Under the pieces are notes generated by a model. That model was not told the origin of the DNA and ran no database searches. It was given only the letters and a program-made list of their open reading frames with translations. Of a DNA stretch of 64,000 bases, positions 39,401-64,000 are shown one piece after another. The stretch comes from Pogonophryne albipinna (Eukaryota; Chordata; Actinopteri; Perciformes; Artedidraconidae). The DNA is taken from assembly GCA_028583405.1 (NCBI GenBank), contig CM053258.1:1494824-1558823 (forward strand), written 5' to 3'. The stretch's first letter is position 1, and each line of letters starts with the position of its first letter. Made by a program: the position numbers and the translations under genes.

Positions 39401-42400
39401 ATATACACCTGAACATCAGCAGGAGAGGACTCTTTAAAGTAGAGACACAACATACTGATATACACCTGAACATCAGCAGGAGAGGACTCTTTAAAGTAGA
39501 GACACTACATACTGATATACACCTGAACATCAGCAGGAGAGGACTCTTTAAAGTAGAGACACTACATACTGATATACACCTGAACATCAGCAGGAGAGGA
39601 CTCTTTAAAGTAGAGACACTACATACTGATATACACCTGAACATCAGCAGGAGAGGACTCTTTAAAGTAGAGACACTACTAATATACACCTGAACATCAG
39701 CAGGAGAGGACTCTTTAAAGTAGAGACACTACATACTGATATACACCTGAACATCAGCAGGAGAGGACTCTTTAAAGTAGAGACACTACATACTGATATA
39801 AAATAACAAAAACGAGATTTAAAAACAATGAGGAGCGAGCTAGTTAGCAACTACCATATGTAACTAACATGAATACCCATTTGATTGAGTTTGTTTTATT
39901 ATTAATTCATTATTTTGTATTGTTACTGGCTCCGTCTCTTAGTTAGGATATTCAACTGCAAATCTGTAAATAACTTTATGCAATATATACTTTTATATAT
40001 TTAATTTATTGTACTTTTACTGCTGTTATTTAGCTGCCATCACAACACTCTATACATGCTACAGTTATTTATTTTTTAAATACTGCTTCTGTGCTTCTGT
40101 ATATATTTGTATCTTTAATATGAAATGCTTACCTCTTAAAGGTGGGGTAGGTAAGTTTCAGAAACCGGCTCGAGATACACTTTTTGTTATATTCCATGGA
40201 ATGCTCTTAACATCCAATGAATATCTGAAGTGCTTTGACAATAAATACATTAAAAAATTCATTTGTGGAAGCCGTGGTGCTGGAAAAAGCACGACCAATC
40301 ATCTGAGCCGGGCCGGCTAAACGGATTGGATTGCCGCACTGTCTGTCAGCCTCCCATCTCGAGCACGCACAAATGTATCTCGTGCCGTCATTGGGCGTGC
40401 CGTCATTGGGCGTGCCGTCATTGGGCGTGCCGTCATTGGGCGTGCATTGCAGCAGTACTTCAATGACTCGCCAGCAACAGGCGGCCACTTTCACCAGTCT
40501 GCTGACGTCACGTCCGCGTTCATGTGTGTTGGAGGAGGTGCTCTGGAAGGAAGTCTGAAGGAAGGGGCGGATTCTTTTCAGCTGTGTACTTTCAAATGTT
40601 AGTGCACTCGAGCCGGTTTCTGAAACTTACCTACCCCCCCTTTAAAACATATTCTTGCTATTTTTGCCTCTTTTCTGTACGAATATAAAGGGATTCTGAT
40701 TTTAACTGCGACTTCATAGCCTATATTTAAATGATGTTAAAGAATCGTTAAACATACTGTATGATAAATAACAATAACATGTTTGTCTGTGTTTTTGTCC
40801 AACAGCAACCTGGACCCATTGACAGAAACTGTATCCTCCATTTAATTGAAAGGGGACCTATCATGCAAAATGTACTTATTGATGTCTTCTCTCCATCAAC
40901 ATGTGTCCCCGGTGTGTCCCCGGTGTGTCCCCGGTGTGTCGGGGAACTCAGGCAGCGTCAGGAAATAAACCCCTCTCTCTTTTCCTCCGTACCCAAATCT
41001 CTAAAAACGGGGAACAACGGAGCTGATCCAGATTTGCGTCCGATATGACGTAATATCTGAAATGTGGACCCACGGCCCAATCAGAAACGTTGCTATCAGA
41101 AACAATGCCCGACTGTTTTGGACGTAATATGGTCGGTGTTTACATTAGCATCGCTAACACTCAGAGCTAACCTGTACTGGAGAGCATGTGTGTGAAGAAG
41201 CAGGAAGTAAAAAGGAACTCACCTTGTGGTATAACCGGCAAGAGAGAAAGCCTTTGAGCTCCAAACTGTTTCAGAGAGAATCCTTGATAATCCATGATAT
41301 GGCGTTTCATCACGGCAGCATTTAGTTTAGACAGTAGCTGCCGGGTCCCGCATGAGCTCAGACCCCTCCTCTTTAAAGCTTTATACCCAAATCAGCACTT
41401 TAGAAACAGGAAGTGAAATAGAGGGATATGAGGCGTGGCTAGAATGATCTGTTTGGTGTTTGGAGCAAAACACTTCATAGACATATATATATTTGTATAT
41501 TTCTGAGACCTATGCTATTGCCTACACACAGCATGATAGGTGACCTTTAAGATGCATCTTCTTGTCATGTCATATATTTATAAAAGTCTGTTCTAATGTG
41601 ATATAAGTGCGTTGTTTCCTTAACCTCTGACCTCAGTATGGGATCCCGTTCTACCTGCAGTACCTGGCCCACTGGCCCGAGTACTTCATCGTAGCTGAAG
41701 CTCCTGGAGGGGAACTCATGGGATACAGTGAGTTACTCTTTAAACAACAACATTATATTTACAAGAGAAATTCACTTTTTAAGCTCCTATTTTTAACATA
41801 CATCGCTGCAGGGGCGGACTGGGGGGAAATGTGGCCCGGGGATTAATTGACAGACAGGCCCACTTAATGCGCGGCATGTATCGGCCGGCCGGCGACGAAA
41901 GTATGTTACTTAACAAAAAACCCAATGCCTTTAATGTTATTTTGGACCATTATTCATAAAGTAATCACATTACCTGAGCAGCCCTTGAGTTGCCTAGAGC
42001 AAAATAGTTACAGCATATATTTAGTGATTTTAATGTTAACAGATCAAATAACATCTGGACCCAATTTGCCTGACTTGACACATGGAATAAAACATGGGCC
42101 TAGGAAGCATCCTCAATGTGGGTGAGACAATTTAACAGGGGGTGTGGGCAGGTGGGTGGACCTCACCTCCTCTAGGGGGGTCCGGGGGCAAGCTCCCCCG
42201 GGAAGATTTATTTTTAAATGTTGAAGTTAAATGCATCAATCTGGTGCACTTTGAGAGCAACATTAGGAACTAAATCTATGGACACATCTCTCAACACCCA
42301 TATGAAACAGAACTGTAAACAGATTAACTTTTTCTTTCAACATGTATTTGAACAGCAAGTGGAGGCAAAAGTGACTGCACCCAAAACAATAAACCTGCTA

Positions 42401-45400
42401 GCTAACTAGCCTAAACTCAGTAACAGAATGTGGGCAACACGTTCTTCTCCACAGCCGCGCCACCTCTGAGTCAGACGTCACTTCCCCCTTTTCTATCCTA
42501 CGGGTACAGCCACTCCCCCTGAACCCCGTTTCCCTGCCAACCGGCCCACGCACAGCACCGGCCCACCGGGAAAACTCCCGGTATTCCCAATGCCCAGTCC
42601 GCCCCTGCATCGCTGTCAAAGGTCCTCTGGTGCATTTAGCTGCTGCGTTTAGATATTTGCAAGAGGAAATACATGTCCTTTTCTTTGCTCATATTGTCAA
42701 GGCAGTATGTAGAAAGGTTAGACAGATCAACAGACCATACCAATGCATTTTAGGGTTTAACAGAACAACATGGAGCGTGACAAAGCTTCTCTTGGTCACT
42801 TTCAACCCATTGATTCTGTCTGTCGTTTCAGGGTTATATACGGCTGTTCTGAGATCTGAGTTTATAAGAACACCAAGAGCAAACTAATAAAAACAAAACT
42901 GTGCAATGACGTTTGATATGAGATGCATTGTGGGACATGTAGTTTATGGACAACGTGCTTCTGTAAAGCGTTATGTAACCATATAAGAATAATCATTCTA
43001 ATAATAATACATGACACTTATACTATTTAGAGGCGAAGTCCCGCCCATCTACTTCCGACCCATTGGACCTTATTTCGGAAAAAGTATGTATTGAAGTCAA
43101 TGGAGAGAGAAAGATTATCTTTCGATCCCGTTTGAATTGTGCCACGAATTACACACATGATGTTTGTCAATTTAAAAAATAATTTCCATGTCAAAAAAGT
43201 CACAGTTTGTCGTAAAACTGTTGAAATATCAACAGTTTTACGACAAACTGTCAACAGCCTGTCGAGGCTGATCTTCTTGCTGTAGTCCTGTGTCCTGGAT
43301 CCTCTATCCTGAGTTCTGGATTAAGTCGTGGACTTCGGGTCGTGGCTGAACCTGTCTCTGCGGTCCTGCCTTGGGTCTCGTCATGCTGCTTCCCTGATGG
43401 CTTCCTCAGGATTGTAGCTGACATCCTCGTGGATTCATCTTCTTATTACAGACACATGCATTTCCTAACATTCGGTCTATATGCTGTAAAATGTATTATC
43501 TCTTGGATTTACACACGGCATCTATTGCACGTCTGTCCGTCCTGGGAGAGGGATCCCTCCTCTGTTGCTCTCCCTGAGGTTTCTCCCATGTTCCCTTTAA
43601 ACTGTGGGTTTTCTCTGGAAGTTTTTCCTTGTACGATGTGAGGGTCTGAGGACAGAGGGTCTGAGGACAGAGGGTCTAAGGACAGAGGGTCTGAGGACAG
43701 AGGGTCTAAGGACAGAGGGTCTGAGGACAGAGGGTCTAAGGACAGAGGGTCTGAGGACAGAGGGTCTAAGGACAGAGGGTCTGAGGACAGAGGGTCTAAG
43801 GACAGAGGGTCTAAGGACAGAGGGTCTGAGGACAGAGGGTCTAAGGACAGAGGGTCTGAGGACAGAGGGTCTGAGGACAGAGGGTCTAAGGACAGAGGGT
43901 CTAAGGACAGAGGGTCTGAGGACAGAGGGTCTAAGGACAGAGGGTCTAAGGACAGAGGGTGTCGTTTTTCTCATACTGATATTCTGAACAATCTGTGCTG
44001 TTGTATTTGCTGTAAAGTGTCTCTACTGTAGGCTAATTGTATTATATGTACAGCACTTTGGCTCCACCAAAAATCGTTTATAAATGTGCTATATAAATCA
44101 AACTTGATTTGATTGGATATAAGACTATGAAAAATACGCAACTAGAAAGACTACAAATCCCAGAGTCCCGGTCCCGCATGCTGGCTCTCACGGAACCGAC
44201 TAACTCCCCTTGTGTGTGTGCACAGCTCTCAACACGCCCAGACTTGAAGTGATTTTCTCCTCTTTTAATACTTTCCGCCTGAAGTGTTACTTCACAGTTT
44301 TACGACACATTTTAATTTTTTGACTTGCAAAATTATCTTTTAAATGGACAAACATCATGTGTGTAATTCGTGGCTCAATTCAAACGGGATCAAAAGATAA
44401 TCTTTCTCTCTCCATTGACTTCAATGCATAACTTTTCTGAAATAAGGTCCCATGGAGGAAGGGGAGGGACTTCGCCTCTCTGTAGCGCTTTTCTAAAAAC
44501 TCAAAGACGCTTTGACAGAGAATAAAACAACATCGAATAAAATACATAGAGACAAACAAAAACAGAAATACACATGAAATGAAGTCCTTGAGTTCGACAC
44601 CTCTTAATAATAACCCTAGAGTAAAATGGCTCCAGAAAATGTGTTTAGGCTCTTCTAGTGTTCAGTGAGTGTCCTACTTTTTGTCTTTGTGTGCAGTCAT
44701 GGGTAAGGCGGAGGGATCTGTGGCGCGGGAGGAGTGGCACGGCCACGTCACGGCCCTCTCTGTGGCCCCTGAGTTCAGGAGACTGGGCCTCGCTGCCAAA
44801 CTCATGGAGATGCTGGAGGAGATCTCAGAGAGGTGAGGTTCAGTCATCCTGAATGTGAACATCAAAATGCTTCATCTGCAGAGAGAGGGGACGATAAGGG
44901 GGCTTCTGCTTTATAGAGATTAGATCTATTTGACATGAACAAAGATGTGGATAATGATGAGAGAAGGTGTCCATATTTAAATAGAAGGAAAAAGGTACTT
45001 GTGGGTTTTCTGTCGCCACTTTTTATGTTTTCTTCAGACTCTCTAAATCAGTGGTTCTCAACTGGCCTCGGGACCCACTTTTTACTTGGTCAGTAAATCG
45101 CGACCCAACATTTTGAAGCACTCAAATCTATTCAAGAAAACATCGTGCTGTAATACATACGCTTTTCAGCATACGATATTAATAAAAGTGAAGTACAGAG
45201 CATATATCCCTGATATCCCTTCACAGAACTAAAGGATGCTTTAAAAAAAGGTTTAATGAGATGATGGAATCAAAGCTGAACTGTATAAAAAGGCACACAT
45301 GCTGAAAACCCAACCCCAGCAGGGGGGTCTGGGGGGATTCTCCCCAGGAGATTTTTAGAAATACTAACATAAACTATGCATTCTGGTACTCTGAGAAGAA

Positions 45401-48400
45401 AATAAATAAATCTATTACTACCCGACATGTTAATAATATGTTATGCCATTGTTTGTTTTTCACTTAGTTCTGACAGCTTGCTGCGAGAAGAGCAAAGAGG
45501 AGATAGTCTGTGTGACTTACTTTAAATTGTGGGTAAGGGTAGATAGCCCCCATTGTTCTGTGACCTGTCAGTCATCAGACCGGGGGTCATATTTCATTAT
45601 GTGTTCATTTGTATCTGAAGTTGTAACCATGGATGTATAAAGAAGAGTTCTACCGCTAAGTTATTCTCCGTGGGGACTTCCGGCACAATCTTGATTCTGA
45701 TTGGCCAGAAGACTCGAAAAAACATCAGCAAAGATATTTTATTGAGAAGATGATCACTACGTGACAGAAGTTTTCAAAGCCGTTTATGGTCTCCGGTGCT
45801 TCCTGTCCAACGCCGACTGCATGCACAGCGTAAGAACATCGGGCCTTCAAAATAAAAGTTTGACTTTTCTCCCCCTTTTTTTTCTTCACCCACACAGTGG
45901 GTCGCGACCCACCAGTTGAGAACCACTGCTCTAAATAACCCTAACCCCCCCTAGGATTCATGTTGTTTTATTTTGAGGAATGAAGACCTTCATGTGGAGG
46001 AGGTAGCTACCCGCTATTCAAAAGGGGCGACAGATAAAAATGTGTTAAAATGAAGTACAAAATACACTTTTTAAAATCTAAATTAAGACTTTCTTTACCA
46101 ATTTTTGATCAGCACTCAACTTGTTAGACTTGGTTGTTAATCTTTGCGATCATTCACTAAGTTCTGAACACGTTATATATTTATTTATTAAGGTTTAAAA
46201 TTCCCTTTTTGGTTCATATTCTGATAACTCGTATTGAAAAGCTAGCAGAGGTCATCTCTTCATCCTGGAGGTGGTCATTATGGTTTTGAATGTTGTGTTT
46301 CAGGAAGGGCGGGTTCTTCGTGGACCTGTTTGTGCGTGTCTCGAACCAGGTGGCGGTGAACATGTACAAGCGTCTGGGATACAGCGTGTACCGCACGGTC
46401 ATCGAGTATTACTCCGCCAGCAACGGGGAGCCGGACGAAGACGCCTACGGTGAGCATCAATATCAACACAGCATCCTTCTGGTGATTCCCTTTCCAAAGA
46501 CACAGGTGTTTCAACCTGAGTTAGTTAAGTTTGACTTTGGTTAAAGGATCCTCGAGTGGTGTTGTGACTGAAAGTAAAGATCATTTTTTAAATAAAGTCT
46601 CTGTGATGCGTTCAGGTGCTTGGGAGTGAGTTGCTTCCGAGAACTGAGCTGTAGAAGCTAATCAAAAGTTATTTATGAATGCCGTCTTCTTCTACAAATA
46701 CTGTCTTTAAATTAAACATAGCATTTTCCACTTTTAAGTATTTGTATTTGAATGTTAAGCACACTGGTCCTGTAACAAAAATAATTTCCAATTTTGGGAT
46801 TAATCAAGTATCGATCTATAAGGCTAAATAAATGAATGATTTAGTCGCTTAAATCCTTGCAGATGTTTACCTTAATACCCAACAATAGAGTTTAGTTTGT
46901 GCTTCTCAAAGAATTAAACACCAGCATTTTCTTGCACAAAGAAATGTGTGTTATTCTTGAAAATCTACAAAACACACCTTTTTGAAGAAAAGGTATTCTA
47001 GCTGCAAAGACACGTTTTTTTATATACAATATTCAAAGCCTTGAGCAACACAAATTACATCTGGGCTGATGGTGTTTGAAAAGAAACATCTCAACCTTAT
47101 TTATGGGCTTTTAAACTATAGATTTTTAGCGTTTCATCAGTGGGACTGTCATAATTTCCCAATTTGGGATTAATCAAGTATATCTCATCTATAAGGCTAA
47201 ATGAATGATTTCTCTTTATTTTAGTCGCTTAAATCCTTGCAGATGTTTACGTTAATAATACCCTACAGAATCAGGGTCTATGTAGGAATCCTGAAGTCAA
47301 TGTAAGACCTTTTAAGACACATTTTAAGACCTCATCGCCACTTGGAGTTCTAACCGGTTACCTTGGCGACACACTTTACCTCACATTGACTATATACAGT
47401 ATTGATTGTCCTTCCTCCTTATCTTCCAACCATTTGGACGCAGACTTGCATTTCCCCATAACGATGTTGCTTAGCAACCGGCGTAAACGGAGCTCCGCGC
47501 GCTATCAAGCAGTGAGCGTGCGATGTCCTGTTCAGATGACGTCCAATCCAACGGGATGCCATCAATAAACTACACAGAATCACACTACACACCTACGCCA
47601 TGATTACAACCTCTCTGGACCATTTATAGACTTATTGAAAACAAGCTACAATATTTAATACCTTGGAAAATGCCCTTTAATACTTTTTAATAGCTTTCAT
47701 TTTCGGTTAATTGATTTATCAACGTTTAATACTTTAAGACCCCGCGGACCCCCTGAACATGCAGTTTAGTTTGTGCTTCCTAAAGTTTATAAACTACCAG
47801 CATTTCTTGCAAGAATAATTGTGTTATTGTTGATAATCCACAGCGGTCATTTGAACTGAAGTAAAGGGCATCTGGTGGATCATTTAGCTGCAAACTGACA
47901 TGTTTTTATTATATCTAAAGACACTCTCCATAGAATCTGGGATGATCATCTCAACCTTATTTATGGGCTTTTAAACTATAGATTTTTAGCGTTTCATCAG
48001 TGCCACGATGTCAGGAAATCTGCTGTTTAGCTTGAAAACCACCCGACAGAAAGGATGCCATCAAACTTAGACTAGGTTTCCTGCGGTCTTCAGACTCTGG
48101 CCTGCTTAGCACCCCCACCCGCACCAAACTGCGAACCTTCTGGGACAGAGCCTTCAGCGTGGCTGCCCCCACCCTCTGGAACGCTCTGCCTGCGGAGATC
48201 CGCAACATCCCCACACTCTACGCCTTCAAAAGGCCCTCAAGACCCATCTGTTCACCAAGGCCTTTGGCCCCTAATCTATTTGTTGTTTTTGTCTGTCTGA
48301 CCTTGGGTCTCATGAAAGGCGCTATATAAATCTAAGCTATTATTAGGTTTGATTATTCCTCCATCTTCTCCCCTTGTTTCCAGACATGAGGAAGGCGTTA

Positions 48401-48469
48401 TCCAGAGACATGGAGAAGAAGTCGATCGTCCCGCTGCCTCACCCCGTCCGCCCGGAGGACATTGAATAA
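36498..48469 (+). CDS. naa20: N-alpha-acetyltransferase 20, NatB catalytic subunit
   Basis: Six exons join into 178 codons plus stop, the human length: 36498-36550, 40806-40830, 41637-41727, 44697-44832, 46304-46449, 48384-48469, all GT-AG and in phase. It acetylates protein N-termini starting Met-Asp, Met-Glu, Met-Asn and Met-Gln, with NAA25 as auxiliary subunit on ribosomes. The protein starts MTTLRPFNCDDLFKFNN. The GNAT core shows ALSVAPEFRRLGLAAKLME (acetyl-CoA loop RRLGLA) and FVRVSNQVAVNMYKRLGY. The end is PHPVRPEDIE. Exon 2 is only 25 bp. Introns carry much repeat DNA, including a 2.8-kb minisatellite in intron 1, but coding sequence and splice sites look intact. It converges with CRNKL1. 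Confidence 0.97.
36642..36663. repeat. (GTT)n microsatellite in NAA20 intron 1
   Basis: A short GTT run about 90 bp after the exon 1 donor. No function is suggested. Confidence 0.6.
36955..39797. repeat. 57-bp minisatellite, about 50 units, in NAA20 intron 1
   Basis: The unit is ACACTACATACTGATATACA, CCTGAACATCAGCAGGAGAG, GACTCTTTAAAGTAGAG. Variants (TCAC or GCTAC starts, CATCATCAGG, CAGTGGG, CACACTG, CACAACATACT, and units 4 or 7 bp short) mark subfamilies. The 57-bp period leaves long open frames on both strands (469 and 452 codons), which are artefacts. Confidence 0.97.
40140..40641. mobile_element. TTAA-flanked MITE, copy 4, in NAA20 intron 1
   Basis: Starts AGGTGGGGTAGGTAAGTTT and ends with the inverted match; TTAA at 40136-40139 and 40642-40645. 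It is longer than its relatives and carries four CGTGCCGTCATTGGG repeats at about 40381-40443. It ends about 160 bp before exon 2. Confidence 0.8.
40849..41548. mobile_element. GGGGACCTATCATG-family element in NAA20 intron 2
   Basis: Starts AAGGGGACCTATCATGC and ends CATGATAGGTGACCTTTAA. It starts 19 bp after the donor of the 25-bp exon 2. Relatives occur at 50806-51267, about 51950-52480 and about 59640-60043. Internally it has a short CCCCGGTGTGT repeat. Confidence 0.65.
41809..42607. mobile_element. hAT element in NAA20 intron 3
   Basis: The ends are CAGGGGCGGACTGGG and the exact inverted CCCAGTCCGCCCCTG. CATCGCTG is duplicated exactly at 41801-41808 and 42608-42615. No coding sequence. 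It begins about 80 bp after exon 3. Confidence 0.9.
43202..43251. repeat. Perfect 23-bp inverted repeat
   Basis: ACAGTTTGTCGTAAAACTGT plus TGA is followed by a 4-base AATA spacer and its exact complement. It lies in the left arm of the long-inverted-repeat element. Confidence 0.9.
43641..43960. repeat. 15-bp minisatellite, about 21 units
   Basis: The unit is GGGTCTGAGGACAGA with a TGAG/TAAG variant in irregular alternation. It follows the sequence TTTTTCCTTGTACGATGTGA, seen in fish retroelement 3' tails, whose single GGGTCTAAGGACAGA motif is the apparent seed. The open frames over it are artefacts. Confidence 0.9.
45049..45928. mobile_element. hAT element in NAA20 intron 4
   Basis: The ends are CAGTGGTTCTCAACTGG and its exact inverse. 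CTCTAAAT is duplicated exactly at 45041-45048 and 45929-45936. There is no transposase. Confidence 0.9.
46787..48001. repeat. Diverged tandem duplication in NAA20 intron 5
   Basis: A block starting AATTTCCAATTTTGGGATTA (46787) and ending TTTTTAGCGTTTCATCAGTG (about 47141) recurs from 47153 to 48001. The second copy is split at about 47270-47755 by an insertion rich in TTTAAGACC motifs, probably a DNA element. No coding sequence. Confidence 0.65.
48050..48350 (+). mobile_element. LINE 3' fragment in NAA20 intron 5
   Basis: The plus strand reads RTFWDRAFSVAAPTLWNALP and then EIRNIPTLYAFKR, the C-terminal tail of a Rex/L2-type reverse transcriptase, followed by the 3' tail GGCGCTATATAAATCTAAGC. 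It ends about 30 bp before exon 6. Confidence 0.7.
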
Positions 48470-48683
48470 CAGCCGCTGGCTCTCTGACGCTCCTGATCAT
48501 CATTTTATAAGAACCACAGCTTCATTGTACATATTAAAGACCAAGCGCTCCACTTCTCCTCCAGAGTCAGAGAGCCTTTTGATTCCCCACCCAGTGAATT
48601 CTCTAAAGGCACTTGTTCTTAAGAAATGACACAGAAAGACGTTTGAATTGACGTTTGTATAATGCAGAAAAACATGGACGTAC

Positions 48684-48689
48684 AATAAA
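48684..48689 (+). terminator. NAA20 polyadenylation signal
   Basis: AATAAA lies 215 bp after the NAA20 stop. An ATTAAA at 48533-48538 is a possible proximal site. Cleavage after the distal site would fall about 40-60 bp from the CRNKL1 stop codon on the other strand. Confidence 0.65.
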
Positions 48690-48758
48690 GATTGCTCATG
48701 AGCTGGTTTTTTTGTTTCAGTAAAAAAAAAAAAAATGGGGGAAACTTTTCTACAAACT

Positions 48759-63316
<14,558 letters not shown>

Positions 63317-63470
63317 GTGCAGAGGAGTCAAGGAGCTTCTCACCACAAACAAGAAGCATTTTCAGGCAAAGAAACACCAAATAGTCCCTGGTTTCGTGAC
63401 TGCTTTACTCTGGTTCACTGTTACTTAAATATCTTTGGGTATTCGAGTGTTGATCGGACACAACAAGACG

Positions 63471-63736
63471 TAGTGCTGCTCGATTATGGCAAAAATCATA
63501 ATCTCGATTATTTGGGTCAATAATTGATATCACAATTATTAAAAACGATTATTCATTTAGTTTGAAAACATCAATTTATTGGAGAAAAAAAATGTGAACC
63601 GTATGTTTTTAACAGTTGATTAACCTGAACTTTAAGTATAACTCAACTGAAAAACAACAAACGTTTTATTTCGATTACGTTGTTTTCGTAATCGTTGCAA
63701 GCCATAATCGTAATTGCGATTAATTGAGCAGCCCTA
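63471..63736. mobile_element. hAT MITE in the CRNKL1 intron at the right edge
   Basis: TAGTGCTGCTCGATTATGGC at the left and its inverted counterpart at the right, with ACAAGACG duplicated exactly at 63463-63470 and 63737-63744. It is a sister of 51326-51596. Confidence 0.9.
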
Positions 63737-63744
63737 ACAAGACG

Positions 63745-64000
63745 TCTTTAAGATTTGATCTTGAGTTCTGGGGAATAGTGATGGATATTTCTCACTAATT
63801 ACCTTTCTTTGGATGAAGCTATTAACCGGGGGAAATGGTTGAATCACATCAGAAAACAACCATGTGTAAAATATTCTGCACACTTGTAACAAACACCTTT
63901 CTGTTCAGTTAAAATACAAATAGAGGGTAAAAGAAAGTGTTGTATGCAGCCCTGATTAGAATAAACTCAAACTGTATTGATGTTTCTGACTGAGAAAATA
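63745..64000. other. CRNKL1 intron, no further exon seen
   Basis: AT-rich sequence with no exon-like segment on either strand; the remaining CRNKL1 5' exons must be beyond the window. Confidence 0.5.

Larger units (their letters stand above)
43030..44485. mobile_element. Long-inverted-repeat element in NAA20 intron 3
   Basis: AGAGGCGAAGTCCC on the left and GGGACTTCGCCTCT on the right, followed inward by about 200 bp of matching inverted sequence (TTCAATGCATA/AAAGATAATCTTTC blocks on both sides). The centre has an unrelated insertion with a minisatellite and a LINE/SINE-like 3' tail ending near 44115. Exact target duplication not resolved. Confidence 0.6.

Noticed and set aside
36955..39797. 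CRISPR-like array
   Set aside because: The units are contiguous with no unique spacers, in a vertebrate gene intron.
43597..43987. GLRTE and VLRPS repeat proteins
   Set aside because: Translation of the 15-bp minisatellite in both directions, inside an NAA20 intron.

Overview
The window is teleost fish chromosomal DNA. It contains interrupted protein-coding genes with GT-AG introns and a dense load of fish-type transposons: L2/Rex1-like and Tx1-like LINEs, hAT elements with 8-bp target duplications, TTAA-flanked elements and minisatellites. I cannot name the species. No tRNA, rRNA, CRISPR or prokaryotic operon features were seen.

Three genes and one gene relic are supported. (1) At 8735-25558 (+) is a six-exon gene for a two-Ig-domain transmembrane receptor of 290 residues. 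A truncated tandem copy lies upstream at 2887-4160, cut off inside its V-type exon and followed by a LINE. (2) At 36498-48469 (+) is NAA20, the NatB catalytic subunit, complete with six exons and 178 residues. (3) At 48759 to about 63316 (-) is the 3' part of CRNKL1 (crooked neck), nine exons in the window with the 5' end beyond the right edge. NAA20 and CRNKL1 converge; their stop codons are 289 bp apart. They are also neighbours in human, which supports the assignments.

The truncated receptor copy acts as an unfilled control for the complete one. It has one copy of the ATGCACGT site and one TTAA site where the complete gene carries an 11,552-bp hAT insertion and a 2,079-bp TTAA-flanked insertion. 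Removing both reduces intron 1 of the complete gene from 14,708 to 1,065 bp, against 1,088 bp in the truncated copy. The 11.5-kb insertion is itself nested: a Tx1-like LINE holds a 1,965-bp hAT, which holds a small TTAA-flanked element. Several levels are marked by exact target duplications.

Between the receptor and NAA20 (26-36 kb) lie three LINEs and two minisatellite families. One array (39 bp) is an amplified piece of a LINE's own coding sequence. NAA20 intron 1 holds a 2.8-kb, 57-bp minisatellite. CRNKL1 introns hold several hAT remnants that keep only BED zinc fingers, and a purine tract of about 1.15 kb that ends at a 3' splice site.

No new operon-like system is evident. The most unusual content is the nested insertion with its paralogous empty site, the loss of the V-domain cysteine in the receptor, and the tandem arrays in and near the genes.
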